From Alteromonadaceae bacterium (GTDB taxonomy: Bacteria > Pseudomonadota > Gammaproteobacteria > Pseudomonadales > Cellvibrionaceae), in contig NVXL01000004.1 in assembly GCA_002746115.1 (NCBI GenBank), positions 1 to 35,498 of the forward strand: a stretch of DNA of 35,498 bases, read 5' to 3'. Positions 26,698 through 34,812 of this stretch are shown here, in pieces (position 1 is the first letter of the stretch; the number at the start of each line of letters is the position of its first letter). The translations under genes were made by a program, and so were the position numbers. The notes under the pieces are model-generated. The model was not told the origin of the DNA. It made no database searches and saw only the letters and a list, made by a program, of their open reading frames with translations.

Positions 26698-27354
26698 TTA
26701 CAAGTCAAATGACTTACTAAGATCCAAGACCATGTAACCATCGTTGTTTTCGCCGTCAGCCGCTTTTGCACCAATAGATAGTGTTGCGCTAATGCCTTCA
26801 ACAATGTCACCACTTACAGAGGCTTCGATCCATTGGTAGTCAGAGTCATCGATATCGTTAAACTCAAAGTGCCCTACAGTAATACCATAAGCTCCATGGC
26901 TGTAACCAAGTAATGCAATGCTGTAATCTTCAGCATCAGTATCCACGTCATCATCTTCACCAAGAACAAGATCAAGACTGAAGCCGGCTGCACCTAGGGT
27001 CAAAACAACTTCGTGCTCGAAATCATTGCTGTAAGTGTATTGGTAGTTGTTGTAGCCAATATTCCATGAAAAACTATCGCTTTCCTGACCGTAACCGATG
27101 TACCAATCGTTCTCCATACCATCGTTGCCACCAGTAGCATCATCGATCCACCAAGTACCGACGTAAAGGCCACTGTTCTCATAATCAAGTCCGGCGTACA
27201 CACCGCCATCACCTAAGTTTGCACCACGGAAGTAGTAATCAGAAACAAAACCAACATTACCGGAAAAAGATGGTTCCGCTTGAACAGGCATTGATGCCGC
27301 GAATGACAATGCAACAGCTGATGCAACCGATGTAACTAAGGTTAACTTTTTCAT
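26698..27354 (-). CDS. TorF-family putative outer-membrane porin
   Basis: The 218-residue protein has a signal peptide ending MPVQA at residue 26 and then the TorF/TIGR02001 pattern: FSGNVGFVSDYYFRGANLGDGGVYAGLDYE, GLYVGTWWIDD, FSWNIGYNNYQY, and a C-terminal LDLSKSFDL with a terminal aromatic-leucine pair typical of beta-barrels. Alternating hydrophobic residues throughout suggest an outer-membrane beta-barrel. The ribosome-binding site is GAGGT and a sigma-70-like promoter stands at 27419-27446. It is on the same strand as the glnK-amtB pair but has its own terminator. A role in letting small nitrogen compounds into the periplasm is an inference from position only. Confidence 0.87.
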   Translation of the reverse strand: MKKLTLVTSVASAVALSFAASMPVQAEPSFSGNVGFVSDYYFRGANLGDGGVYAGLDYENSGLYVGTWWIDDATGGNDGMENDWYIGYGQESDSFSWNIGYNNYQYTYSNDFEHEVVLTLGAAGFSLDLVLGEDDDVDTDAEDYSIALLGYSHGAYGITVGHFEFNDIDDSDYQWIEASVSGDIVEGISATLSIGAKAADGENNDGYMVLDLSKSFDL

Positions 27355-27791
27355 GCTTTCTTACCTCTAATTTTCAAATATTTTTGTGAAAGAGAATTTG
27401 TATTTTGTATTTTGTGTTTTTATACCGAACAACGCAGACTCAACAAGTACGCTACTTACCTCATAAGCTAATATACTAAATGCCAATGAATAGTTGTTTT
27501 CGGTAATACAGCTCACTTTACTTAGAGCTTGTTTATATTTGGTGCTACTGCACGCATTATGCCAACACGATCAAAATTAGCTTTAGCTATAAAAAACAAG
27601 ATGTTACGTAAGCCTCAGATAAACGCGACAATTATAGACATTTCGTCACGCATCATGCGAGTGCACCAAAGTGCAGCAAACCCCAGTAACGCACCGAGAT
27701 GCAGCATAAAGTTTTTTAGTCAAAAGTCCATTACTTGCTGATCGATTTGGAACTTTCTCGTACAATTTACTTATTTATTCGGATAGGCCAC
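27355..27791. other. Divergent intergenic region between the TorF-like gene and ubiK
   Basis: The 437 bases contain a sigma-70-like promoter for the TorF-like gene and, in its leader, a tandem of ACAAAAT-type repeats (about 27398-27420). A 70-codon open frame at 27529-27741 has no recognisable domain. AGG precedes the ubiK ATG. No RNA gene seen. Confidence 0.45.
27419..27446 (-). promoter_or_regulatory. Candidate sigma-70 promoter of the TorF-like gene
   Basis: On the minus strand TTGTTG (27446-27441), a 16-base spacer and TATAAA (27424-27419) match 4/6 and 5/6 of consensus. The start would be about 60 bases before the ATG. Confidence 0.5.
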
Positions 27792-28115
27792 ATGATTGAT
27801 AATTTAGCCAAGCAGTTATATGAAGACATCAGCCAGAAAATTGCCGACGTAAGCCAGTCTGCCAGCGCTCCAGCCTCACAGGTCCGTGCCATTGTCGAAA
27901 GCGCACTCAAAAAATTCAATTTAGTCACTCGTGACGAATTCGATGCACAACAAGCCGTCTTGCTGCGCACCAGAGAAAAACTCGAAGCTCTAGAAGCGCT
28001 TGTCGCGCAATTAGAAACTCAAATGAATGACGCGCCAAATAGTAACACTGAGAGCAGCGCACCAAGCGAGGGCGAAAATCTAAGCGCCGACACCGAAGCC
28101 AACACTAAAGAATGA
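27792..28115 (+). CDS. ubiK: Ubiquinone biosynthesis accessory factor UbiK
   Basis: UbiK (YqiC, BMFP family) is a small coiled-coil protein that assists ubiquinone synthesis enzymes together with UbiJ. The ATG at 27792, with AGG upstream, gives 107 residues beginning MIDNLAKQLYEDISQKI. The family core continues through VESALKKFNLVTRDEFDAQQAVLLRTREKLEALEALVAQLE. The last 30 residues are an acidic disordered tail. Frame upstream of 27792 does not look like protein. comM follows 91 bases later, as in Pseudomonas gene order. Confidence 0.92.
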   Translation: MIDNLAKQLYEDISQKIADVSQSASAPASQVRAIVESALKKFNLVTRDEFDAQQAVLLRTREKLEALEALVAQLETQMNDAPNSNTESSAPSEGENLSADTEANTKE

Positions 28116-28206
28116 GCACCTCTGCGCAGACTTTTTAAACATATTGCGCTAATATCACGCGATTCGGCGTTAACGGAACGCCCACCACCAAAACAAGGAA
28201 CGTTTT

Positions 28207-29706
28207 ATGTCGCTAGCTATCGCCTATACCCGTGCCCAAGAGGGCATCCATGCACCATCAGTCTCTGTTGAGGTGCACATATCCAATGGCTTGCCCTGCT
28301 TCACCATTGTGGGCTTACCGGAAGCTGCAGTAAAAGAAAGCAAAGATAGAGTCCGTAGCGCATTGCTCAATAGCCACCTCGACTTTCCACAACGGCGGAT
28401 TACCGTCAACCTCGCCCCCGCAGACCTCCCCAAAGAAGGTGGGCGCTACGATTTAGCCATCGCCATCGCCATCTTAGCCGCTAGCGGCCAAATACCCTCA
28501 GCACAGCTAGACCAATATGAGTTTATTGGTGAGCTCGCGCTATCTGGGCAACTGCGTTCAGTTCGAGGCTGCTTATCAGCCGCAATCGCCTGTGGCAAAA
28601 GCCAGCGTGCCCTTATACTCCCGGAACACAACGCTCGCGAAGCAACCCTTTGCAAACAGACCCAGCTCTATTCCGCTAGCAACCTTTTACGGGTCTGCGC
28701 GCATATCCATAATCGAGAAGCCTTACCTGCTCCCGTGGCAGATATCCAACAACAAGCTCAGTACGATAAAGATCTGAGCGACGTTAAAGGGCAATATCAG
28801 GCTCGCCGAGCCTTAGAAATTGCCGCAACTGGCGGCCATAACATTTTGCTGTTCGGCCCTCCCGGCACAGGTAAATCAATGCTTGCATCACGACTACCCA
28901 GTATTTTACCGCCACTGCAAGAAGAGCAAGCACTCGAAGTTGCGGCCATTCACTCCTTAGCCAAACAATATAAACGTGAACACTGGTTAACCCGAAAGTA
29001 CCGAGCCCCCCATCACTCAAGCTCCGCAGTTGCCTTGGTAGGCGGAGGTAGCCAACCAAGACCCGGTGAAATCTCACTTGCCCACCACGGCGTATTATTT
29101 CTTGATGAACTGCCGGAATTTCCACGCCGCGCTTTAGAAGTCCTTCGCGAGCCCCTAGAAAGCGGCCAGGTGAGTATCTGTAGAGCCCGTGCACAAGTCG
29201 ACTATCCTGCCGACTTTCAACTGGTAGCCGCAATGAACCCCTGCCCATGCGGGTTTGGGGACGACGGCAGCAACCGCTGTCGTTGCACCACCCTCCAAAA
29301 AACACGCTATCGCAACAAGATATCTGGCCCACTATTAGACCGCATCGACTTACATGTGCAAGTCAACGCAATTCCGATCACTGACCTACAAGGCAAACCC
29401 GAAGGCGAGTCAAGCGCCACAGTCCGTGCACGCGTTATAAAAAATCACGACACGCAACTTGCCAGACAAAGCACGCGTAATGCACGCTTAAGCGGTATGG
29501 AGTTACATCAGCATTGCTTACTTGGCCAAGCCGAGAAAACCCTACTGGCAGAAGCAATGGAACGCTTAAAGTTATCTGGACGTGCTTATGATCGTATTTT
29601 GCGAGTATCGCGTACCATTGCCGATATTAGCGGTAGTGAACGCATCGAAACGCCCCACATTAGCGAAGCCCTTGCTTATCGTAGCTTAGATAGGCAACCT
29701 TCTTAG
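28207..29706 (+). CDS. comM: ComM/YifB family AAA+ ATPase (Mg-chelatase-like)
   Basis: ComM is a hexameric helicase that promotes branch migration when single-stranded DNA is recombined into the chromosome, notably in natural transformation. The 499 residues have the N-terminal Lon-protease-like domain (FTIVGLPEAAVKESKDRVRSAL at 32-53), Walker A FGPPGTGKSML (216-226), Walker B GVLFLDELPEF, and the Cys-rich MNPCPCGFGDD / NRCRCT segment. The C-terminal helical part has RAYDRILRVSRTIADISG. Length is standard for the family. It follows ubiK and precedes rep. Confidence 0.97.
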   Translation: MSLAIAYTRAQEGIHAPSVSVEVHISNGLPCFTIVGLPEAAVKESKDRVRSALLNSHLDFPQRRITVNLAPADLPKEGGRYDLAIAIAILAASGQIPSAQLDQYEFIGELALSGQLRSVRGCLSAAIACGKSQRALILPEHNAREATLCKQTQLYSASNLLRVCAHIHNREALPAPVADIQQQAQYDKDLSDVKGQYQARRALEIAATGGHNILLFGPPGTGKSMLASRLPSILPPLQEEQALEVAAIHSLAKQYKREHWLTRKYRAPHHSSSAVALVGGGSQPRPGEISLAHHGVLFLDELPEFPRRALEVLREPLESGQVSICRARAQVDYPADFQLVAAMNPCPCGFGDDGSNRCRCTTLQKTRYRNKISGPLLDRIDLHVQVNAIPITDLQGKPEGESSATVRARVIKNHDTQLARQSTRNARLSGMELHQHCLLGQAEKTLLAEAMERLKLSGRAYDRILRVSRTIADISGSERIETPHISEALAYRSLDRQPS

Positions 29707-29808
29707 CCCCACAAGACATAGAAGCCTTAGCTATTTAGCAAGGGATTTCTGTTAAGATATCCAGCTCGAAGAAATAACCTTTACCTTCCGCCCTAATACG
29801 AGGTTTCA

Positions 29809-31911
29809 GTGGCCACCCTCAACTCCCGTCAAAATGAAGCCGTGCACTATGTGGACGGCCCATGCCTAGTACTTGCCGGAGCAGGCAGTGGTAAAACCAG
29901 CGTAATTACACGCAAAATTGTGTATTTAATTGAGTCATGTGGCATACCAGCGCGGCATATTGCAGCGCTGACGTTCACCAATAAGTCCGCACGCGAAATG
30001 AAAGAGCGCGTCACCAAACTGGTCAAAGGCAAAGCCTCGCGCGGCTTAACCGTATCAACCTTTCACAACCTCGGCCTAAATATTATCCGCCGTGAATACA
30101 AAGCCCTCGGTTATAAACCCGGCTTTAGTATCTTCGATTCCGACGACGCCCTCTCACTCATCAAAGAAATCATGATGAAAGACGGAGATGTCGATACTGA
30201 TTTGACCGCTCAAGTACAGAGCCAAATATCTAACTGGAAAAACGCACTCATCGAGCCCGAAAAAACCATCGACATGGCCGAAAGTACCGCCGAATTGATA
30301 TGGGCACGTGTTTATGAACGCTACAACCAAGCACTTAAAGCCTACAACGCCGTCGATTTTGATGATCTCATTTGCCTGCCATCACAGTTATTTAGCAACA
30401 ACCAAGAAGTATTATTACGCTGGCAAAAACGCATTCGCTATCTGTTAGTGGACGAATATCAAGACACCAACTCCAGCCAATACTCTTTAATCAAACAGCT
30501 GATTGGCCACAAAGGCGCGCTCACTGTTGTTGGCGACGATGACCAATCCATTTATTCATGGCGCGGCGCGCGGCCCGAGAATTTATCGCAATTAAAAGAA
30601 GATTTCCCGACTTTACATGTCGTTAAATTGGAGCAAAACTACCGCTCCACCGCCCGTATTCTTCGTGTCGCCAACCACCTTATTGGCCATAACCCTCACG
30701 AATTTGAGAAAAGTTTATGGAGCGACCTTGGCTTGGGCGAAACACTGCGCCTTATCCGCTGTAAAACCGAAGAAGACGAATGCGAACGCGTCGCCACTGA
30801 AATCCTCATGCAACGCATCCGTCGCCAAGGGCAGTTTCGGGACTTTGCCGTACTATATCGCGGCAACCACCAAGCACGCCTTTTGGAACTTAAGCTCCAG
30901 CACCATCAAATCCCTTACAGCATTAGTGGCGGCACCAGTTTTTTCTCGCGCCCGGAAATAAAAGATGTCATGGCCTATTTACGATTACTGGTCAATACCG
31001 ACGATGACAATGCGTTCCTGCGAGCTATCAATACACCTAGACGCCAAATCGGCACCAGCACCTTAGAAGCCCTCGGTAACTATGCAACAAGTCGTGAAGT
31101 CAGTTTGCTAAATGCCTGTGATGAAATAGGCTTAGAAGCGGTAATGCCGGGCAAAGGCCTTGATCGCCTGCGTGAGTTTGCGAATTGGTTTTCACGTGTA
31201 CGCGATAACTGCCATGGCAACAGCCTACCTAGCTCAAATACCAAAGAGCCTCTACTAGAAACTGCCAACGATACTAGCACCCCGCTAGGACAAAGCAGCC
31301 AAAGTGACTCAGTAAGCGGAATTAAAGAGATGCTAGGCGATATCAACTACGAAGGCTGGCTCCACCAAAATTCCAGCTCGCCCAAAATTGCTGAAAAGCG
31401 CATGGAGAACGTCTGGTTTTTGGTTGATTCAATCAAAAACACCCTCGACCGCAACGAAGATGATGACGGCGACAATGAAAAAAGCCTGACCGATGCCATC
31501 GCCAAGCTGCTCTTACAGGATTTACTAGAGCGCCAAGAAGAGGAGGATACCGCTGACCAAGTTCAATTAATGACGCTACACGCCTCCAAAGGTTTGGAGT
31601 TTCCGCATGTATTTTTGATCGGTATGGAAGAAGAGTTACTCCCGCATCGAAACAGCATTGAAGATAACAACATAGAAGAAGAGCGCCGCCTAGCCTATGT
31701 CGGTATTACGCGCGCTAAAAAAACCTTAACCATGTCACTGGCAGCAAGCCGTAAACAGTTTGGTGAAAAGCAGCAAACAACGCCGAGTCGTTTTATTGAT
31801 GAACTACCGGAAGAGGACGTGGATAAAGAAGGGTTTTCAACAGCAAGTACGGAGCAAATCGCTCGCAAAGGCCAGGAAACCCTGACCTCGCTTAGAAATA
31901 TGTTTGACTAG
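29809..31911 (+). CDS. rep: ATP-dependent DNA helicase Rep
   Basis: Rep is a 3'-5' superfamily 1 helicase that clears proteins ahead of replication forks. The 700 residues have Walker A AGAGSGKTS (24-31), TFHNLGLNIIR, motif II LVDEYQDTN, motif III VGDDDQSIYSWRGA, motif IV region LEQNYRST, motif V MTLHASKGLEFPHVFLIGMEE, and motif VI RRLAYVGITRAK. The start is a GTG with GAGG upstream. It is longer than E. coli Rep (673), mostly because of a Ser/Asn/Thr-rich insert at about 465-505. The gene is convergent with cytochrome c5, seven bases apart. Confidence 0.97.
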   Translation: MATLNSRQNEAVHYVDGPCLVLAGAGSGKTSVITRKIVYLIESCGIPARHIAALTFTNKSAREMKERVTKLVKGKASRGLTVSTFHNLGLNIIRREYKALGYKPGFSIFDSDDALSLIKEIMMKDGDVDTDLTAQVQSQISNWKNALIEPEKTIDMAESTAELIWARVYERYNQALKAYNAVDFDDLICLPSQLFSNNQEVLLRWQKRIRYLLVDEYQDTNSSQYSLIKQLIGHKGALTVVGDDDQSIYSWRGARPENLSQLKEDFPTLHVVKLEQNYRSTARILRVANHLIGHNPHEFEKSLWSDLGLGETLRLIRCKTEEDECERVATEILMQRIRRQGQFRDFAVLYRGNHQARLLELKLQHHQIPYSISGGTSFFSRPEIKDVMAYLRLLVNTDDDNAFLRAINTPRRQIGTSTLEALGNYATSREVSLLNACDEIGLEAVMPGKGLDRLREFANWFSRVRDNCHGNSLPSSNTKEPLLETANDTSTPLGQSSQSDSVSGIKEMLGDINYEGWLHQNSSSPKIAEKRMENVWFLVDSIKNTLDRNEDDDGDNEKSLTDAIAKLLLQDLLERQEEEDTADQVQLMTLHASKGLEFPHVFLIGMEEELLPHRNSIEDNNIEEERRLAYVGITRAKKTLTMSLAASRKQFGEKQQTTPSRFIDELPEEDVDKEGFSTASTEQIARKGQETLTSLRNMFD

Positions 31912-31918
31912 GTTCTGT

Positions 31919-32323
31919 TTACTTAGAACCTTCAACCATATAATCAACGGTTGCTTTGATTTCAGCATCAGAGCAATCGAAGCACAAGCCTTTAGGTGGC
32001 ATAGCGCCAAAGCCGCTAAGCGCACTGGTGTAAAGTGCATCGCTACCTTTTGCAATACGTGCGCTCCACGCAGCCGTATCACCTAGTTTAGGTGCATTAG
32101 CAGCGCCCGTGGCGTGGCAAGAAGCGCACTTGGAGTCGTAAACCGCTTGGCCTGAACGCCCAGCCGTTGTAACTGCTGCATCGTCGCTCTTAGTTTTCGC
32201 GCAATCTTCGCCAGCCATACACACAGAACCAACAGGCTTAGTGCGCTCTTGCATGGTATCAGCCACAACATTAAATGAGATTGTGACCAGCACCATAGCG
32301 GCTAGTTTGATAAAAAAATTCAT
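31919..32323 (-). CDS. Cytochrome c5-family protein
   Basis: This periplasmic electron carrier binds one covalent haem. The 134-residue precursor has a signal peptide ending NVVA|D near residue 22, a CASCH haem-binding motif, and the c5-type end GFGAMPPKGLCFDCSDAEIKATVDYM with the Met ligand and paired cysteines. A Cys-containing linker (VCMAGEDCAKTKSDD) precedes the haem domain. Ribosome-binding site AAGGTG lies seven bases before the ATG. The position next to rep matches recalled Pseudomonas order. A possible FNR-type site lies about 160 bases upstream. Confidence 0.93.
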   Translation of the reverse strand: MNFFIKLAAMVLVTISFNVVADTMQERTKPVGSVCMAGEDCAKTKSDDAAVTTAGRSGQAVYDSKCASCHATGAANAPKLGDTAAWSARIAKGSDALYTSALSGFGAMPPKGLCFDCSDAEIKATVDYMVEGSK

Positions 32324-32625
32324 TCTATATCACCTTAATTAAACATTTAGATTTGCTTGCTCTTGTCTAAAAGCGCAACCACGCCAGCAAGCACCAAAAA
32401 ATTGAGCAGGAATTATAGCCTCAAATGCTCGCCAAAACATCAGTAAAGGTTAACACATCAAAAATAAGCACCATTTTGATGCTAAACAAGTATTGCGCTG
32501 CTATTTGTTAAAATTGTTAAAAAGCAAAGTGATTTTGCCTTTTTTGCATAGACTATTAGTTAAGACCTAAGTATTATTACCCTCCTCGCTGATGGTAGTT
32601 TATCTGTTAAACCATAGCGCTCTGC
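32324..32625. other. Intergenic region between cytochrome c5 and tRNA-Arg
   Basis: About 300 bases without a gene. Visible elements are a candidate FNR/Anr site at 32476-32489, a tandem TTGTTAAAA at about 32506-32522, and a weak GCAAA/TTTGC hairpin with a T-run at about 32523-32548. It must also hold the tRNA promoter, which I could not assign. Confidence 0.4.
32476..32489. promoter_or_regulatory. Candidate FNR/Anr binding site
   Basis: TTGATGCTAAACAA matches the recalled FNR consensus TTGAT-N4-ATCAA at 9 of 10 positions. It lies about 155 bases before the cytochrome c5 start codon, plausible for oxygen control of an electron carrier. Confidence 0.35.
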
Positions 32626-32702
32626 GCACCCGTAGCTCAGCTGGATAGAGTAGGTGGCTTCGAACCACTTGGTCGGGAGTTCGAATCTCTCCGGGTGCGC
32701 CA
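32626..32702 (+). tRNA. tRNA-Arg (anticodon UCG)
   Basis: The 77-base gene folds fully. The acceptor GCACCCG pairs with CGGGTGC, D-stem GCTC with GAGT, anticodon stem GGTGG with CCACT (one G-U), and T-stem GGGAG with CTCTC (one G-U) around TTCGAAT. The loop CTTCGAA places TCG at 32660-32662, giving anticodon UCG for arginine CGA codons. CCA is encoded (32700-32702). It marks the point after which recognisable conserved gene order stops. Confidence 0.96.
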
Positions 32703-32853
32703 TTTTATACCGATAATCTAAAACTTCCCTAAAGCCTTAAAGCTGTGCCGCACTGGCAAACAGCCCACTCAAAGGCACGACAACCTTACTACTGCATGCT
32801 ACCATTCCGCCAAATATTTCCGCTCGTTTTTTGTTACTTTCTGAGGCTCCCTT

Positions 32854-33276
32854 ATGACACAAGTTCAAACCAAAATTGCTATAGTTGCAGCGCCATATTA
32901 TGACTGTGTACAAGAAATGATAGGGATTGTGGAGGAAGGCCTAAATAAGAATATTGCAAACCTAGAGACAGTTACGTTTTGCACCTCTGGGGCATTTGAG
33001 CTTCCGCTAATTGTCGCTAAGGTGCTTCAAGGTGATTTTGATGCTGTTGTTACGCTGGGTGCAGTCGAAAAGGGAGAAACCGGACATGGTGAAGCGATCA
33101 CCAATGCAGTGATTCCAGAATTGAGTCGCTTATCGGTTCAATATGAAAAGCCTGTAGTCCTAGGCATTATCGGTCCACGTGCTACTTTAGTGCAGATAGA
33201 TGCCCGAGCACAGAGTGTCGCGTCTGAAGCTGTCACTGCCGTCGTTACCCAGTTAAATATACTTCGCAGTTTATAG
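32854..33276 (+). CDS. Lumazine synthase, archaeal-looking type (RibH-like)
   Basis: Lumazine synthase condenses a pyrimidine and a four-carbon phosphate into 6,7-dimethyl-8-ribityllumazine, the riboflavin precursor. The 140 residues keep TSGAFELPLIVAKV (44-57), DAVVTLGAVEKGETGHGE (63-80) with the catalytic His78, and a phosphate-binding Arg in QIDARAQ (Arg118). However, GIIGPRATLVQIDAR replaces the usual bacterial GVLTTDTxEQAxxRA, and the GNKG motif is absent; the pattern resembles archaeal RibH as I recall it (GISGPGMTxxQAxxR). GAGG precedes the ATG. No other riboflavin gene is near, so this is probably a second, stand-alone copy. Activity is likely but unproven. Confidence 0.85.
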   Translation: MTQVQTKIAIVAAPYYDCVQEMIGIVEEGLNKNIANLETVTFCTSGAFELPLIVAKVLQGDFDAVVTLGAVEKGETGHGEAITNAVIPELSRLSVQYEKPVVLGIIGPRATLVQIDARAQSVASEAVTAVVTQLNILRSL

Positions 33277-33284
33277 CCCGAACT

Positions 33285-33312
33285 AATCGATCTTTCACGA
33301 TCAATTTTTTAT
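33285..33312 (+). terminator. Likely intrinsic terminator after the ribH-like gene
   Basis: AATCGATC (33285-33292) pairs with GATCAATT (33299-33306) except for one C-A mismatch, around a six-base loop, and runs into a six-T tract. Only eight bases after the stop codon. Confidence 0.6.
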
Positions 33313-33348
33313 TGGCTTATATTATAAATAATACTGTCAATAATCATG

Positions 33349-33364
33349 CGCCCGTTAACGGGCG
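33349..33364. terminator. GC-rich palindrome between the ribH-like and RNA methyltransferase genes
   Basis: CGCCCGTTAACGGGCG is a perfect 16-base palindrome (six-pair stem, TTAA loop). It lies 15 bases from the convergent methyltransferase stop. There is no clean T-run, so it may be a weak terminator or a protein site. Confidence 0.4.
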
Positions 33365-33378
33365 TACTACCATCAAGG

Positions 33379-33876
33379 CTAAGTATTATCGTGCTCAGTA
33401 CGCGGTAAAAACTTGTACTTATCAATCTTATTCGATGTCGTACAGCCTTTCATAAACCCATTCAAAACAATACCCGCAGCCACGGTGACATTGAGCGAGG
33501 CGCCGACACCAAACTGTGGAATAAATACACAGTAATCACACAATTCCAAAATGGAAGGTTTAATACCATCCCACTCATTGCCCAAAATAAACACTGTATT
33601 TTTGACAAAATCATGGGTATTAACATCAAAGCTGTTTTCTGTAATCTCCACCCCCACTATGTCATAGCCTTGCTCGTGATAGTGCAACGCAGCCTCTTCC
33701 ACTTTATAAAAATGACGAAATGGGGTGGCCTGTTGAGTATTTTGATTGCCGTAGGTGGAGAACTTCTTTTTGCCAATAATACAGATCTCCTCAGCACCTA
33801 AAGCATTGGCTGTTCTTATCAGCTGACCAATGTTTTTCCCTTTTGCGATATTGAACAATAAAAGTACAAATTTCAT
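33379..33876 (-). CDS. SpoU/TrmH-family RNA 2'-O-methyltransferase
   Basis: SPOUT enzymes methylate ribose 2'-OH in tRNA or rRNA. The 165 residues contain motif 1 KGKNIGQLIRTANALGAEEICIIG (about 12-35), motif 2 VFILGNEWDGI, and motif 3 IPQFGVGASLNVTVAAGIVLNGF, which form the knotted SAM site. The N-terminal RNA-binding extension of larger family members is missing, so it is a minimal domain form like TrmL. The conserved Asn and Arg of motif 1 are present. Target unknown. It stands alone, convergent with the ribH-like gene. Confidence 0.9.
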   Translation of the reverse strand: MKFVLLLFNIAKGKNIGQLIRTANALGAEEICIIGKKKFSTYGNQNTQQATPFRHFYKVEEAALHYHEQGYDIVGVEITENSFDVNTHDFVKNTVFILGNEWDGIKPSILELCDYCVFIPQFGVGASLNVTVAAGIVLNGFMKGCTTSNKIDKYKFLPRTEHDNT

Positions 33877-34001
33877 AAGCCAAATATATTGCTCTAGTTG
33901 CTTTCAACCGTAGGCATTCAATAAATTTATAGTCATATACCCATATACTGGCCGAGAAAAGCCTCCACCTAAGCCGTCGATTTTACGAAATCGATCAAAT
34001 C

Positions 34002-34517
34002 TTATCCTTGCGCTTGTTTTGCCTGCTTCTCCCGTTTACTACGTAAGTATTCGTCCCAAAGTAAAAACCCAACGCCAATCATAATCGCCACATCCGCGAT
34101 ATTGAAAATACCTGTTCGCAAAGAACCAATGCCTAAGTTAAGAAAGTCTACGACTGCACCATTATTGACCGCTCGATCATAAAAATTACTCACGCCACCG
34201 GAAAGTACCAGCGCCCAAGCCACTAAGGCCTCAGAGGTGTGCTTAGAGTAAATAAAGACAAAAAGCGTTAAGGCGCTCAAAAAACACCCAACTATCACGG
34301 TAAAAATTAGAAAGCGTAAGTCAGGCGATAAGTCGCTCCCCATCCCTAAAAAAGCACCCACGTTTTCTGCATAACCGATACGAAACAAGTCAAAGAAATA
34401 TGAGGTCATAGGGCCTCGCGCTAAATATTCACTCGCCAACCACTTCGTCCCTTGGTCTAACACGATTGACACCAAACATATAACGATAATCACCGACGCT
34501 CTATTCTTAAAACTCAT
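34002..34517 (-). CDS. lspA: Lipoprotein signal peptidase (LspA-type), outside its usual operon
   Basis: LspA is the membrane aspartic protease that cuts signal peptides from lipoproteins. The 171-residue protein has four membrane helices, DQGTKW (21-26), ENVGAFLGMG (51-60), the catalytic-site motif SGGVSNFYDRAVNNGAVVDFLNL with Asp124, and FNIADVAIMIG with Asp142. All family signature residues look intact. The C-terminus is a basic tail. GAGAG lies just before the ATG. The usual neighbours ileS, fkpB and ispH are absent, so this may be a second copy; I cannot see the rest of the genome. A hydrophobic frame overlapping its start (34514-34705) is not called. Confidence 0.93.
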   Translation of the reverse strand: MSFKNRASVIIVICLVSIVLDQGTKWLASEYLARGPMTSYFFDLFRIGYAENVGAFLGMGSDLSPDLRFLIFTVIVGCFLSALTLFVFIYSKHTSEALVAWALVLSGGVSNFYDRAVNNGAVVDFLNLGIGSLRTGIFNIADVAIMIGVGFLLWDEYLRSKREKQAKQAQG

Positions 34518-34812
34518 ATATCTCTCACAATCACCATGGCAATCACAGCCAAAAACCTCTTACCCAAAAACTTGGGAACCCTATTACAAATGTCGCAAGC
34601 ATAACATGCCAAGACCGCTACCGCAGTGCCCGCAGGGATCTTTCCCCAAAAGCATAAAACACCATACACGGTGATGCTTAGAGGGACTTTAACAAGAAAA
34701 TTCAATGTTGTTGATTCGTTATCTTGGCGTGATGATTTCGTGACATTTAGGCGGCTATTATGGGCACCAACTTAAGGCACTCCCAAATCAGACAGTATAG
34801 GAACTCTACCCA

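Noticed and set aside
27529-27741. 70-codon open frame between the TorF-like gene and ubiK
   Set aside because: No clear start signal or domain; it lies where promoters are expected.
32675-32702. tRNA 3' end as an integration site
   Set aside because: I looked by eye for a second copy of the tRNA end in the following 2.8 kb and found none, and there is no integrase gene.
34514-34705. 63-codon hydrophobic frame overlapping the lspA start by ATGA
   Set aside because: The overlap looks like coupling, but the start is a TTG without a good ribosome-binding site and the protein matches nothing known; AT-rich antisense DNA easily gives hydrophobic frames.
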